Assembly: GCF_000023585.1 (NCBI RefSeq)
Contig: NC_012914.1
Span: 2,116,001 to 2,180,000 of the forward strand
Direction of reading: 5' to 3'
Source: Paenibacillus sp. JDR-2
GTDB taxonomy: Bacteria; Bacillota; Bacilli; Paenibacillales; Paenibacillaceae
DNA: 64,000 bases
Shown here: positions 16,046-24,961 of the stretch, one piece after another
How positions within the stretch are numbered: position 1 is the stretch's first letter
How the letters are laid out: each line of letters starts with the position of its first letter
Made by a program: the position numbers and the translations under genes
The notes under the pieces: generated by a model
Told to the model about the DNA's origin: nothing
The model's database searches: none
The model's input: the letters and a program-made list of their open reading frames with translations, nothing else

Positions 16046-18364
16046 CTAAGTCGCAACATGCTTCTCCCGATATTGCCCTGGCGTAATGCCCTCCAGCTTG
16101 CGGAAGGAGCGGATAAAGTTTTGCGGGTTGTTGTAGCATAAGCGGGAGGCGATATCCTTAACAGGCGTATCGGTTTCCCGCAGCCATTTCTTCGCCATAC
16201 TGAACCGGTAAGCCGCCAGATATTCACTGAAGGATGTGTTTGTTTCCTTCCGGAAGACGCTGCTCAAGTAATTGGCGTTATAATTCAGCTTGGCGGCACA
16301 GTCCTCAAGCGACAGATCCGTATCGTAATGATGATGGATCAGGTCGATCATTTTCTCCGAAATATTATGATATTGCGCATCCTGACGGTCCATAAAGATT
16401 TGGATCATCGGATAAACAACCTTGCACCAGAGCCAATCTTCGATTTCCTTCACCGTATTAAGCTTAAGCAGCTCCTCGAATAAAGAGCCTTTTCCTTGAC
16501 GTATCTGATTCAGGCTGATACCCGATTCCTGCTGCACCACGAGGAGACTGTTCAATAAACGGACCAGCGGCAATTGATATTCCTGAGGCGACATTTCGGC
16601 TGAAAATACAGGCACGAGGAAGCAGTGGAGAAGCTCCTTGGCGTTCTCCTTATCCGCAAGCTTGATCGCATCCAATAAATCATTCTCCAGATGGTTGGGA
16701 TAACGAATATTGAAATAATGCTTGCCTTGGTTGACGTTCTCGTATTGCATGACGATACCTTCCCCTAGCTTAAGCCTGTGCTTCAACGCTTCCAGACCCT
16801 CTTGATAAGCAAGCGGAACCTGGCTTACCGATTCGAACGGTAGACTGATGCCGATACTGATCGTCAGCTCCAGAAGGCTTTGGATTTGCTGCTGAAGCTG
16901 CTCGGTTAAGGAAAACAACGCCGTTTTGAAGTCGCTGTCCTTTGCTGACGCACTGCCGATTAGCGTAACGACCGTATGGTCAATCGTAACCGACCCCAGG
17001 CGGTTAGCTGCCGGGATAAGCTCTTCGATCATATTGTGAATCGCAAACAGCAGCAGCTCCGTATCCGGTTTGCCGTAGCGGGTATCTTCAAGCGAGTCGA
17101 TCTGTACGGTAATAACGGCCATGACATCCCATGAATTAAGCTGTTCGCTGTAACCAAACCTCTCCAGCTTTTCTGTCAGATCGTTATTTTTCACTTGCCC
17201 CTGCAATGCCTTGGCCAGGAACAAAGTACGTACCTGCTTCAAATGCTGTTGGAGCTCGCTCTCCAACCGGGTTTTGGACTGGAACAATTGCTGAATCTGC
17301 TCGCCAATCGCCTGAAATTCATTTTTGCGAGTCTGCCGGATCTCCGGTGTACGGACATTCATCTGTTTAAGAAGCATTTGAATTGGAGAATACATACGGC
17401 GGGAGCCCAACCAGGCTAGAAGCATCGTCACCAGAAGCATAAGCAGGCAGACGGCCAGCGTGTAGATTCCGATTTTTTTCGATTCCTTCGTAAGACTGGC
17501 GATCGATGTGATGGACATGTAGATCCAGCCGTTGGTCGGAGATTTGTAATAGGTGACCGAATACTCCTGATTATGGAGGAGGGAGCGGAATTGGCCGGAG
17601 GCTTCATTGAGCTTCGGCTCGCCTTCAAATCCGAGCACGGATATATTTTTGCCGATGATGGAATGATCGGGATGGAGCAGGATGCGATATTTATCGTCCA
17701 GCACCAAGGTGGTATCGCTCTTCCCGGTATCCTGCTGCAATAAGGACTGAAGGCTGCAGGTCGGAATATTGGCCATGATCAGCCCGTAAGGATTACGCTC
17801 GGTGACGGGAAGCTTCTTGATCAGGCTAATGTTATACTCGCATCTGGCGTTGCCGGCGCTCTCCTCGCTGTAGAACCAGCCAGAAGGATTCATCACCCAG
17901 GAGGTCTCCTCTTTGGACTCGATCAGCCCGTTCAACTGGTCATGGTAAGGATATTGGTCAAAACGATACAGACCGGAATTTTTGATCATCCAGTTATGGC
18001 GGTTATTGATCAAGATGACATCTTCGAGCTTGGTATCAAAGGACTGCATATGCAAAAGCTCATCCCGGAGGTTCCCATACAAGGTGAAATCGCTTACATT
18101 TAATGGGCTGCTCATGGTCTGTTTTAAGACGCTGGAGTTGATGACTTGATTCAAGGTATGGTTGACAGTCGTTAAAATTTGCTCTACATTGGCATTAATT
18201 TGAACAAGCAGCTGATAATTTCCTTTGTTTACATCTTTTTGGATTTCGCTAGAAGAAGTAACGTAGGAAAAAATGCCGATGAACAACACAGGCAGCGTGC
18301 TTAACAAGATTCCGAAGATGGTCATTTTGGTCAGGAAACTGAAAGAACGCAAGCGATTAACCAA
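16046..18364 (-). CDS. AraC-family membrane sensor-regulator (YesN-like)
   Basis: 772 residues. An N-terminal TM (~14-34), a ~260-residue extracellular Cache-like sensor region and a second TM (~300-318) form a receptor. A GGDEF-like or unknown middle region follows, and the last ~100 residues are an AraC HTH pair (CAAKLNYNANYLSSVFRK and the second helix IASRLCYNNPQNFIRSF). Such proteins sense extracellular glycans and activate adjacent ABC operons. The start is uncertain: TTG 18364 abuts AGGAG, TTG 18352 is better spaced, and an upstream in-frame stop excludes anything longer. It is divergent from the binding-protein gene at 18470. Confidence 0.87.
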   Translation of the reverse strand: MVNRLRSFSFLTKMTIFGILLSTLPVLFIGIFSYVTSSSEIQKDVNKGNYQLLVQINANVEQILTTVNHTLNQVINSSVLKQTMSSPLNVSDFTLYGNLRDELLHMQSFDTKLEDVILINNRHNWMIKNSGLYRFDQYPYHDQLNGLIESKEETSWVMNPSGWFYSEESAGNARCEYNISLIKKLPVTERNPYGLIMANIPTCSLQSLLQQDTGKSDTTLVLDDKYRILLHPDHSIIGKNISVLGFEGEPKLNEASGQFRSLLHNQEYSVTYYKSPTNGWIYMSITSIASLTKESKKIGIYTLAVCLLMLLVTMLLAWLGSRRMYSPIQMLLKQMNVRTPEIRQTRKNEFQAIGEQIQQLFQSKTRLESELQQHLKQVRTLFLAKALQGQVKNNDLTEKLERFGYSEQLNSWDVMAVITVQIDSLEDTRYGKPDTELLLFAIHNMIEELIPAANRLGSVTIDHTVVTLIGSASAKDSDFKTALFSLTEQLQQQIQSLLELTISIGISLPFESVSQVPLAYQEGLEALKHRLKLGEGIVMQYENVNQGKHYFNIRYPNHLENDLLDAIKLADKENAKELLHCFLVPVFSAEMSPQEYQLPLVRLLNSLLVVQQESGISLNQIRQGKGSLFEELLKLNTVKEIEDWLWCKVVYPMIQIFMDRQDAQYHNISEKMIDLIHHHYDTDLSLEDCAAKLNYNANYLSSVFRKETNTSFSEYLAAYRFSMAKKWLRETDTPVKDIASRLCYNNPQNFIRSFRKLEGITPGQYREKHVAT

Positions 18365-18417
18365 CTCCTGTCATCGTAAATATGTATCTATTGTAGGCGA
18401 TGGACCGTCATTTGGAC

Positions 18418-18456
18418 AATAATCATTAGCTCCGGGAATAATCATTTGAACAGATG
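18418..18456 (+). promoter_or_regulatory. Candidate AraC-regulator sites upstream of the first binding protein
   Basis: AATAATCATT occurs twice, at 18418-18427 and 18437-18446. The second is followed by N3-ACAGATG. ATAATCATT-N3-ACAGATG recurs exactly at 20059-20077 before the second binding-protein gene, suggesting a shared regulator site. Confidence 0.5.
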
Positions 18457-18469
18457 AAGGGGGAATCCT

Positions 18470-19981
18470 ATGTTTTTCAATGATCATAGAGGAAGATTAT
18501 CGGGCTGCGCGGTCACGGGGATATTATTAGCGGCCATGCTGCTAGGCTCATGTTCAGGCGCAAAAGGTTCGGAGGTCCTCGCGGAGAGTCAAGCCCGTCC
18601 GGTTATTACTATTATGGCACCGCTGCATTTTCCGCAAGGTCCCGACTCTTCGTTAGTCGAGCAGATGGAAGAGATGACCGGTACCAATCTGATCATTGAC
18701 TGGGTTCCCGACGAGATTTATACGGATAAGATGAATGCCGCTTTAACCATGAACTCCCTCAAGAAGGCTACTTTCGTGAAATATACCGATTATATTTTTC
18801 TGAAAAGCGCGATCCGCTCCGGCATGTTCTGGGAGGTGGGGTCATATCTAAGCGAATATCCGAATCTGAAACGGCTGAATAACAGTATTTTGGACCAAAC
18901 CGCAGTAGACGGCAAAATCTATGGCCTATACACGGAGCGTCCTTCCTCTAGGCAAGGCGTCATTATCCGGGAGGATTGGCTCCAGAAGCTGAAGCTGGAC
19001 CCGCCGAAGACAATCGACCAGCTGTATAACGTCATGAAGCAGTTTACATACGGAGATCCTGACGGGGACGGCAAGCAGGATACGATTGGTTTGACCGACC
19101 GCAATGATTTAGTGTTTGGAGCGTTCAAGACGTTAAGCTCGTACTTTGGAACCCCGAACAACTGGTCCGCCCAGAACCATCAGATTATCCCGGAGTTTGA
19201 GACGCCGCAGTATAAAGACACGATGGATTTCATGAGGAAGCTGTACAACGAAAAGCTGATTAACCAGGAGTTTGTGGTGACAAGCAAAGATATTCAGCGC
19301 GATCTTCTGATCAGCGGCAGAGCCGGCGTCTATATCGGCAGCATGACGGATGTTCAACGTTTGTCCAATGAAGTGAGGCGGGTGAATCCGGATGCAAGGT
19401 TTACGGTTGTGAACCGGATTGAAGGGCCGGACGGTTATAAAGTGTGGTCGATTCCTAATTTCAACGGGTTGTTCCTGTTCTCGAAGAGCGCGATTAAGAC
19501 GGAGGATGAGCTTAAGCAGGTGCTCGCCTTTTTCGACGGCTCGATGGAGGCGGACGCGGCCAATCTGATGAAATACGGGTTAGAAGGCAGGCATTATGCG
19601 CTAGAGGGGAAAGAAGTGCTGCTGCCTGTAAAAAGCGAACAGCTCCGAATCTCCGAGGTTAGCCCTCTCTATTCCCTGATGATCGCCGACCTGAGCAATC
19701 CCAACCTGATGAAGGTTGCCCAGGAGGATCCGCTGCTTGCGCTTGCGGAGAAGCTGACCGTAGATAATGAAAAGTTTATCGTCAAGGATCCGGCGGCAAA
19801 TCTGGAATCGGTTACGTTTGACGAGCATAGCGAGGAGCTGAACAAGATCATTACGGATGCAACCTACCACTATATTCTGGGGCAGATTGATTGGAATGGC
19901 TTCAACCAGGAAATAGAGAGATGGAAGCGAAGCGGCGGAGAGCAGATTATCGAGGAATTTACGCAATCGTATTTCGAATAA
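18470..19981 (+). CDS. Sugar ABC transporter substrate-binding lipoprotein (YtcQ/LipO type), first copy
   Basis: 503 residues. The signal peptide ends in lipobox LGSC with the lipidated cysteine near residue 28. A family-1 extracellular solute-binding domain follows, including an EF-hand-like DPDGDGKQDT loop found in Paenibacillus members. It is clearly paralogous to the next gene (shared motifs RQG, DRNDL, GAFKTL, TPNNW). A GAAGGGGG ribosome site precedes ATG 18470. It is followed by its own terminator, so it may be expressed apart from the transporter, possibly as a receptor partner of the AraC sensor. Confidence 0.9.
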   Translation: MFFNDHRGRLSGCAVTGILLAAMLLGSCSGAKGSEVLAESQARPVITIMAPLHFPQGPDSSLVEQMEEMTGTNLIIDWVPDEIYTDKMNAALTMNSLKKATFVKYTDYIFLKSAIRSGMFWEVGSYLSEYPNLKRLNNSILDQTAVDGKIYGLYTERPSSRQGVIIREDWLQKLKLDPPKTIDQLYNVMKQFTYGDPDGDGKQDTIGLTDRNDLVFGAFKTLSSYFGTPNNWSAQNHQIIPEFETPQYKDTMDFMRKLYNEKLINQEFVVTSKDIQRDLLISGRAGVYIGSMTDVQRLSNEVRRVNPDARFTVVNRIEGPDGYKVWSIPNFNGLFLFSKSAIKTEDELKQVLAFFDGSMEADAANLMKYGLEGRHYALEGKEVLLPVKSEQLRISEVSPLYSLMIADLSNPNLMKVAQEDPLLALAEKLTVDNEKFIVKDPAANLESVTFDEHSEELNKIITDATYHYILGQIDWNGFNQEIERWKRSGGEQIIEEFTQSYFE

Positions 19982-19988
19982 TAGAGGG

Positions 19989-20026
19989 AAGCCTGAATTC
20001 GCTTGAACGAATTCGGGCTTTTTTTC
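19989..20026 (+). terminator. Terminator after the first binding-protein gene
   Basis: AAGCCTGAATTCG pairs with CGAATTCGGGCTT (one G-T wobble) and is followed by a long T-run. Confidence 0.9.
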
Positions 20027-20058
20027 TGCCGTTTCTTTGATGCTCAATTTCAGGGAGG

Positions 20059-20077
20059 ATAATCATTATTACAGATG
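20059..20077 (+). promoter_or_regulatory. Second ATAATCATT-N3-ACAGATG site
   Basis: It matches the site at 18438-18456 in all 16 specified bases. It lies 107 nt before the start of the second binding-protein gene, a good place for an activator site. Confidence 0.5.
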
Positions 20078-20184
20078 GTTGAATGCAGGCGGCTAATCGG
20101 AAGGAATGATTGTTTCGGTACTCCACCGGAGCGGGTTAAGGTTGATTTGCAGCACATTTCCGATAAAAGGTGGAGGTCAATAGC

Positions 20185-21750
20185 ATGAACAAAAAGAGGT
20201 TTGCTATTTTGCTGGGCACGGTTATGAGTCTTAGCATGATGATGACGGCATGCAGCAGCAACAATAACTCTAATAAAACAAACAAGGGGGTAAAAGAAGC
20301 GACGCCAACGGCAAGCGCGGAGGCTTCGGCAGAAGCGTCAAAGCAGCCGGAGGCGGAGAAGCCGACAGAAATTACGATTATGCTTCCTCTTAACGTCGCC
20401 CAGACACCGCCGGATACGATCAAGAACGAGATTGAGAAGCTAACCAATACGAAGCTGACCTATCAGTTTTTCCCGGCAGATACGTATGAAGATAAGCTGA
20501 ACACCACACTGGCAACCGGCGGGCTTCCGCAAGTTACGTATTTGAAAAACCAGGCAACGTTTGTTCAAATGAAAGGGGCGATCCGCGACGGGCAGTTCTG
20601 GGAGATTGGCCCTTATCTTAACGAATTCCCGAACTTGAGCAAGCTGAAGCCGCTAATTCTGAACAATACGAAGGTAGACGGCAAGCTGTACTCGCTTTAT
20701 ATCGGCCGTCCGCTCGCCCGTCAGGGGATCATTTACCGCAAGGACTGGGCTGACAATCTTGGCCTGAAGACGCCGGAAACGGTGGATGAAGTGATTGCAA
20801 TGGCTAAAGCCTTCACCGAGAAGGATCCGGACGGGGATAAAAAAGCGAACACGATTGGACTTGCCGACCGGAATGACTTGATCTACGGAGCATTCAAGAC
20901 GCTTGCTTCCTGGTTTGCAACGCCAAATAACTGGGGGGACAAGGACGGCCAGCTCCAGCCGGATTTCACGTTCCCGCAATATACGGTTGCGATGGACGCC
21001 ATGAAGCAGATCCGCGATGCGGGTGCCATGAACAAAGATTTTGCCGCAACCAGCAAAACCGATCAGATTAGCTTGTTTACAAGCGGGAAAGCAGGTCTGT
21101 ACATCGGTTCCATGGCGGATGTCGACTCGCTGAACAAGGATCTGGTCAAGAACGTTCCTAATGCCGTCGTGGATACGCTGGCTCTTATTAAAGGGCCAAA
21201 CGGCGAGCAGGCAACATGGGCAATTCCGGGCTACAACAACGTAGTGTTGTTCCCCAAATCCGCGATTAAAGACGAAGCCGAACTGAAGAAAGTTTTGGCT
21301 TTCTTCGATAAGCAGATGACTCCTGAAGTAGCCAATATGATGTTCTGGGGTATCGAAGGCACGCATTATACCGTCGAAGACGGCAAAGCAAAAGTAACGG
21401 ATGCGTCCGATCTAATAGAGCGCGAAGTAAAAGGCTACAAGGACAGCCTGATTGGCGAAGCAGAGACAAACGGTATGTACGAGGGCTTCTATTCTCTCCC
21501 TGCACGTATTCATGCGGAGGAATTCACGAAAGAGAATGAGAAAATTGCCATTCTGGATCCTACGGCGGCGCTTGATTCCGAGACTTATACGGACAAAGGC
21601 GTGGAGCTGCAGACGATTATTACAGATGCGACTTACAAGTATATCTATGGGGAAATCGATAAGGCCGGCTTTGAGAAGGCCGTTGAGGACTGGAAGAAGC
21701 GCGGCGGCGACAAGATCATCGAAGAATTTAACGCAGCCAATAAAAAATAG
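20185..21750 (+). CDS. Sugar ABC transporter substrate-binding lipoprotein, second copy
   Basis: 521 residues. It has a lipoprotein signal with lipobox MTAC, a low-complexity Ala/Glu/Ser linker (~residues 35-60), then a family-1 solute-binding domain with a DPDGDKKANT loop. ATG 20185 follows GGTGGAGGT. It heads the operon with the two permeases at 21830 and 22806. Related binding proteins bind oligosaccharides or rhamnogalacturonan fragments; the ligand here is unknown. No ATPase gene is present, as usual for this class, which relies on a shared MsmX-type ATPase. Confidence 0.92.
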   Translation: MNKKRFAILLGTVMSLSMMMTACSSNNNSNKTNKGVKEATPTASAEASAEASKQPEAEKPTEITIMLPLNVAQTPPDTIKNEIEKLTNTKLTYQFFPADTYEDKLNTTLATGGLPQVTYLKNQATFVQMKGAIRDGQFWEIGPYLNEFPNLSKLKPLILNNTKVDGKLYSLYIGRPLARQGIIYRKDWADNLGLKTPETVDEVIAMAKAFTEKDPDGDKKANTIGLADRNDLIYGAFKTLASWFATPNNWGDKDGQLQPDFTFPQYTVAMDAMKQIRDAGAMNKDFAATSKTDQISLFTSGKAGLYIGSMADVDSLNKDLVKNVPNAVVDTLALIKGPNGEQATWAIPGYNNVVLFPKSAIKDEAELKKVLAFFDKQMTPEVANMMFWGIEGTHYTVEDGKAKVTDASDLIEREVKGYKDSLIGEAETNGMYEGFYSLPARIHAEEFTKENEKIAILDPTAALDSETYTDKGVELQTIITDATYKYIYGEIDKAGFEKAVEDWKKRGGDKIIEEFNAANKK

Positions 21751-21766
21751 TCGAGTAAGGCTAGCC

Positions 21767-21799
21767 GAAGAGGTCTGCTAATTCGTTAGCAGCCTCTTC
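21767..21799 (+). promoter_or_regulatory. Intercistronic hairpin with TTCG loop
   Basis: GAAGAGG-T-CTGCTAA, loop TTCG, TTAGCAG-CCTCTTC: 14 bp with one bulged T and no T-run after it. Between a binding-protein gene and its permeases, such a structure usually stabilises the upstream mRNA end or causes partial termination, so that binding protein exceeds permease. Confidence 0.75.
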
Positions 21800-21829
21800 A
21801 ATCCACATCTGATGAGAGGAAGAGGCAGG

Positions 21830-22783
21830 ATGGAGGAAGTGATCGTTCACCAGGCGCAAGTGTTGGCGCCAACGACCAGAAGAGAGAGAACGAGGCGGTT
21901 TCGCCGTAATATATGGCTGTATGTCATGGTGCTTCCGGGACTTCTCTATTTCTTGATCTTCAAGTACGCACCGATGTTTGGCCTGATTATCGCCTTTCAG
22001 GATTTTAAGCCGTTTAAAGGGATCAAAGGCAGCGAGTGGGTAGGATTCGAGCATTTCCACCGTTTGTTTACGGAACCGGATTTCTTGAACATATTGACCA
22101 ATACGTTAGTTTTGTTCGGTTTCAATATCCTATTTTATTTCCCTATACCGATTATACTGGCGCTGATGCTAAACGAGCTTAGACTTAATGCTTTCAAGAG
22201 GTTGTTCCAAACCCTGATTTATTTGCCGCATTTTATGTCTTGGGTCATTATCGTCTCGATCAGCTACGTGATGCTGACGATGGACGGCGGAATTGTGAAT
22301 GCCGTTCTGGATTCTTTAGGTTTCGAAAAAATAAACTTTCTGCTAAGTCCCGAGTGGTTCCGACCGACTTATATCATTCAGGTTATCTGGCGGGAAGCCG
22401 GATGGGGAACCATTATCTATCTAGCCGCTATGGCGGCGATTGATCCGCAGTTGTACGAAGCCGCACGGATAGACGGTGCCGGCAGGCTTCATCAAATTTG
22501 GCATATAACGCTTCCAGCCATTCGCAGCGTCATTATCGTATTGCTTATCCTGAAGATCGGCGATGTGCTTGAGCTTGGGTTTGAGCATGTGTATCTGCTG
22601 CTTAATTCCATGAACCGCGACGTGGCGGAAATTATCGATACCTATGTCTATACGGCAGGACTGAAGCAAGGGAAATTCAGCTATAGCACGGCTATTGGGC
22701 TGTTCAAGTCGGTGGTTGGCCTGATTATGGTCGTTGCGGCGAACAAGCTTTCCAAGAAATTCGGATCTGAAGGTATATATTAA
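21830..22783 (+). CDS. LplB-like sugar ABC permease
   Basis: 317 residues from ATG 21830 (preceded by GAGGAAGAGG). Six TM segments; the cytoplasmic EAA loop is visible as YEAARIDGAGRLHQIWHITLP, which docks the ATPase. The N-terminal YVMVLPGLLYFLIFKYAPMFG is diagnostic of LplB-type polysaccharide permeases. It works with the permease at 22806 and the preceding binding protein. Confidence 0.92.
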   Translation: MEEVIVHQAQVLAPTTRRERTRRFRRNIWLYVMVLPGLLYFLIFKYAPMFGLIIAFQDFKPFKGIKGSEWVGFEHFHRLFTEPDFLNILTNTLVLFGFNILFYFPIPIILALMLNELRLNAFKRLFQTLIYLPHFMSWVIIVSISYVMLTMDGGIVNAVLDSLGFEKINFLLSPEWFRPTYIIQVIWREAGWGTIIYLAAMAAIDPQLYEAARIDGAGRLHQIWHITLPAIRSVIIVLLILKIGDVLELGFEHVYLLLNSMNRDVAEIIDTYVYTAGLKQGKFSYSTAIGLFKSVVGLIMVVAANKLSKKFGSEGIY

Positions 22784-22805
22784 GATATGACCGGGAGGAA
22801 TCAGC

Positions 22806-23681
22806 ATGATCCAGGATCGAACCATGGGAAGCCGGCTGTTTGGCATCGTCAACTTCACGCTGCTTGCGATTTTCTCGCTTGCGACCGTGCTTCCGTTCAT
22901 CCATGTCGTAGCGGGCTCATTAACGACAAGCGCGGAAATGGCAGTCAAAAAATTTATTGTTTTCCCTACGGATATAAGCTTTGAAGCTTACCGGTTCGTC
23001 TTCTCGACGAATACGATCTTCCGTTCGATCGCGGTATCCATTGGCGTAACCCTGATCGGAACGGTATTCAGTATGCTGGTGACCTCGATGATGGCGTACG
23101 GCTTGTCCCGAAAAGATTTGGACGGGCGTAAAACGATCATGTTTATGGTCGTCTTTACGATGCTGTTTCACGGCGGGCTTATTCCTACCTTCCTCGTTGT
23201 GAAGGAGCTGCATTTAATTGATACGTATGCGGCGCTTATACTGCCGTTAACCATCAGCGCCTTTAATATGATCATTCTCCGCAACTTCTTCCAGAACATC
23301 CCGGAAGGGCTCGAGGAGTCGGCCAAGATGGATGGCTGCAGCGATTTCGGGATCCTGTTCCGGATTGTGCTGCCGCTGTCGATGCCGGCGATCGCAACGA
23401 TCTCGCTTTTTTACGCGGTGACGTATTGGAATACTTATCTAAACGCGATCTTGTATTTGAATGACAGCAAAATGTGGCCGATCCAGGTATTGCTTCGCCA
23501 GATCGTTGTTCTGGCCAGCGGCTTCGACTACAGCTCCAGCCTCGACGGCGCCGTTCCGCCGCCCGATCAGGCGGTCAAGATGGCCGTTATCGTTGTCGCT
23601 ACGCTGCCGATTCTGCTCGTCTATCCGTTCCTGCAGAAGCATTTTGCTAAGGGTGCATTGCTTGGTTCGATAAAGGGGTAG
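22806..23681 (+). CDS. YtcP-like sugar ABC permease
   Basis: 291 residues, six TM segments, with EAA loop EESAKMDGCSDFGILFRIVLPLS. It is the second membrane subunit of the sugar importer (YtcP/AraQ-like). It begins 22 nt after the first permease and ends the operon; a dispersed repeat and a terminator follow. Confidence 0.92.
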   Translation: MIQDRTMGSRLFGIVNFTLLAIFSLATVLPFIHVVAGSLTTSAEMAVKKFIVFPTDISFEAYRFVFSTNTIFRSIAVSIGVTLIGTVFSMLVTSMMAYGLSRKDLDGRKTIMFMVVFTMLFHGGLIPTFLVVKELHLIDTYAALILPLTISAFNMIILRNFFQNIPEGLEESAKMDGCSDFGILFRIVLPLSMPAIATISLFYAVTYWNTYLNAILYLNDSKMWPIQVLLRQIVVLASGFDYSSSLDGAVPPPDQAVKMAVIVVATLPILLVYPFLQKHFAKGALLGSIKG

Positions 23682-23687
23682 CGCGGG

Positions 23688-23848
23688 TTTGGTTAACTGT
23701 AGAAAAACTGCGCATTAAAATGTTCTTCCGATCGCCATTGCTCGGGGGATTCCTTGAACAATTCCAAATGGATTGGAATCCCCTCACAAAAGCGACCACT
23801 ACGTTTCTACAGAATCATTTTAATGCTCCGTTTTTTAAGTTAACCAAA
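23688..23848. repeat. MITE-like dispersed repeat, copy A
   Basis: A 161-bp element bounded by imperfect ~37-bp terminal inverted repeats: TTTGGTTAACT...GCATTAAAATG at the left and the same reversed at the right (23811-23848). Internal arms GGGGATTCC and GGAATCCCC would fold into a long hairpin. Its ~98-bp core reappears inverted at 26204-26305 with about six differences. It has no coding capacity of its own, and no clear target duplication is seen. Confidence 0.75.
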
Positions 23849-23866
23849 GTTCTGGGGGAGTCAGAG

Positions 23867-23899
23867 ATGGCCGTGCAATTTATTTGCACGGCCATTTTC
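23867..23899 (+). terminator. Terminator of the first sugar ABC operon
   Basis: ATGGCCGTGCAA (23867-23878) and TTGCACGGCCAT (23884-23895) form a perfect 12-bp stem followed by TTTTC. It lies beyond the dispersed repeat, which is therefore transcribed with the operon. Confidence 0.88.
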
Positions 23900-23968
23900 T
23901 ATGCAGAGCTGGATGATTGTGGTAAAGTTTGCGTAGAGGTGAATTCCATTGCATATGGAGAGGATCTG

Positions 23969-24391
23969 TTGAAAAAGATCGTTTGCGTGTTCATCATGCT
24001 CATCGTTGTCCTGACCGGCTGCAGTCAATCAAAAGCATTGATAAAGGAAACCGATTCGCATAAGCTGAATCAGAAGGTGAAGTCTTTTGTCGACCGGAAT
24101 AAAAGTAAAAACGGCCTTTATCTTTACTCTGTCGCAGGGAAAGAGGAGTATTTTATCGTGAACTACTCTACGGCCGAGCAGGGGGTAAAGGTAAAGTTTC
24201 TTGCGGGTATTCGCGCAGAGATACGGGATGATGTGTTCACGATTCTTATGGATGTTCAGGAAACTTCCGATACGCAGGATAAACGAATAAAGCCATTGTC
24301 TATCTATAAGCTTAATAAGCATGAAGAGGCAAGTAAGATACAGGTTAAGATTAACGGACAAGAGACTCCGATTGATATAGTCGGCAGCTGA
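23969..24391 (+). CDS. Small predicted lipoprotein of unknown function
   Basis: 140 residues from TTG 23969, chosen because TGGAGAGGA lies just upstream and a signal peptide starts there (LKKIVCVFIMLIVVLTGC, lipobox LTGC). The remainder is a small soluble beta-rich-looking domain with no motif I recognise. A much longer in-frame extension upstream runs through the dispersed repeat and terminator and is rejected. It is 22 nt before the HxlR gene, so possibly co-transcribed. Confidence 0.7.
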   Translation: MKKIVCVFIMLIVVLTGCSQSKALIKETDSHKLNQKVKSFVDRNKSKNGLYLYSVAGKEEYFIVNYSTAEQGVKVKFLAGIRAEIRDDVFTILMDVQETSDTQDKRIKPLSIYKLNKHEEASKIQVKINGQETPIDIVGS

Positions 24392-24413
24392 GTCAGGTAA
24401 GGAGGTTTGCGGC

Positions 24414-24773
24414 ATGGATGGCAGCAATGAGGCAATCAGCGGCGAAGATAAAGGCTCAAGCATTTGCGAGGTGCTTCAAATATTAGGAGCGAAATGGGCG
24501 TTTCTTGTATTGGAGGAGCTGATGAACGGACCGCTAAGATTTAACCAGCTTCAACGGAACATCTCCATTGTGAAGACCCAATCGTTAACCAATACGGTAC
24601 GTCATCTGGAGAACAACGGCCTTGTTATGCGCAAGGTATTTCCGACAGTGCCGGTGACCGTAGAGTATTCCCTGACCGAGAAGGGCAGAGATTTTCAGGC
24701 TGCGCTTAGAGAGATGGAGAAATGGGTGCAAAAATGGGGCGATTCGCCGAATCCCCGGCTCAGCCGTTCCTAA
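24414..24773 (+). CDS. HxlR-family transcriptional regulator
   Basis: 119 residues with the HxlR winged-helix fold: CEVLQILGAKWAFLVLEEL at the start, FNQLQRNISIVKTQSLTNTV as recognition region, and the wing EYSLTEKG. AAGGAGG precedes ATG 24414. It lies directly upstream of an MFS exporter whose promoter carries a palindrome over the -35, so it probably represses that exporter. The single N-terminal-proximal cysteine could be a redox or electrophile sensor, as in other HxlR proteins. Confidence 0.9.
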   Translation: MDGSNEAISGEDKGSSICEVLQILGAKWAFLVLEELMNGPLRFNQLQRNISIVKTQSLTNTVRHLENNGLVMRKVFPTVPVTVEYSLTEKGRDFQAALREMEKWVQKWGDSPNPRLSRS

Positions 24774-24790
24774 TGGCCCATGTTGTAATC

Positions 24791-24827
24791 AAACCGTAAG
24801 AGCTATAAGCTCTTGCGGTTTTTTTGT
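24791..24827 (+). terminator. Terminator after the HxlR gene
   Basis: AACCGTAAGAGCT pairs with AGCTCTTGCGGTT (one wobble) and is followed by a seven-T run. Confidence 0.92.
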
Positions 24828-24894
24828 CTTTCAACTCACTTACCAAATGGTTAGTTACTCCAAAAGGATGGATTATGCCAAAATAAATTGCGTT

Positions 24895-24924
24895 CTTACT
24901 AAAAGTAAGTAGACTCGTTATAAT
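24895..24924 (+). promoter_or_regulatory. MFS promoter with HxlR-type operator
   Basis: CTTACT-AAA-AGTAAG (24895-24909) is a perfect inverted repeat. It overlaps a -35-like TTACTA (24896-24901) placed 17 nt before TATAAT (24919-24924). A repressor bound there would block the exporter's promoter. Confidence 0.65.
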
Positions 24925-24961
24925 CCGAATTAACAAATCGTTTGGAGAAGGAAGTGTCGTT

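Noticed and set aside
23720..23968. Upstream extension of the small lipoprotein frame
   Set aside because: It would begin inside the dispersed repeat and cross a transcription terminator. A signal peptide and ribosome site mark TTG 23969.
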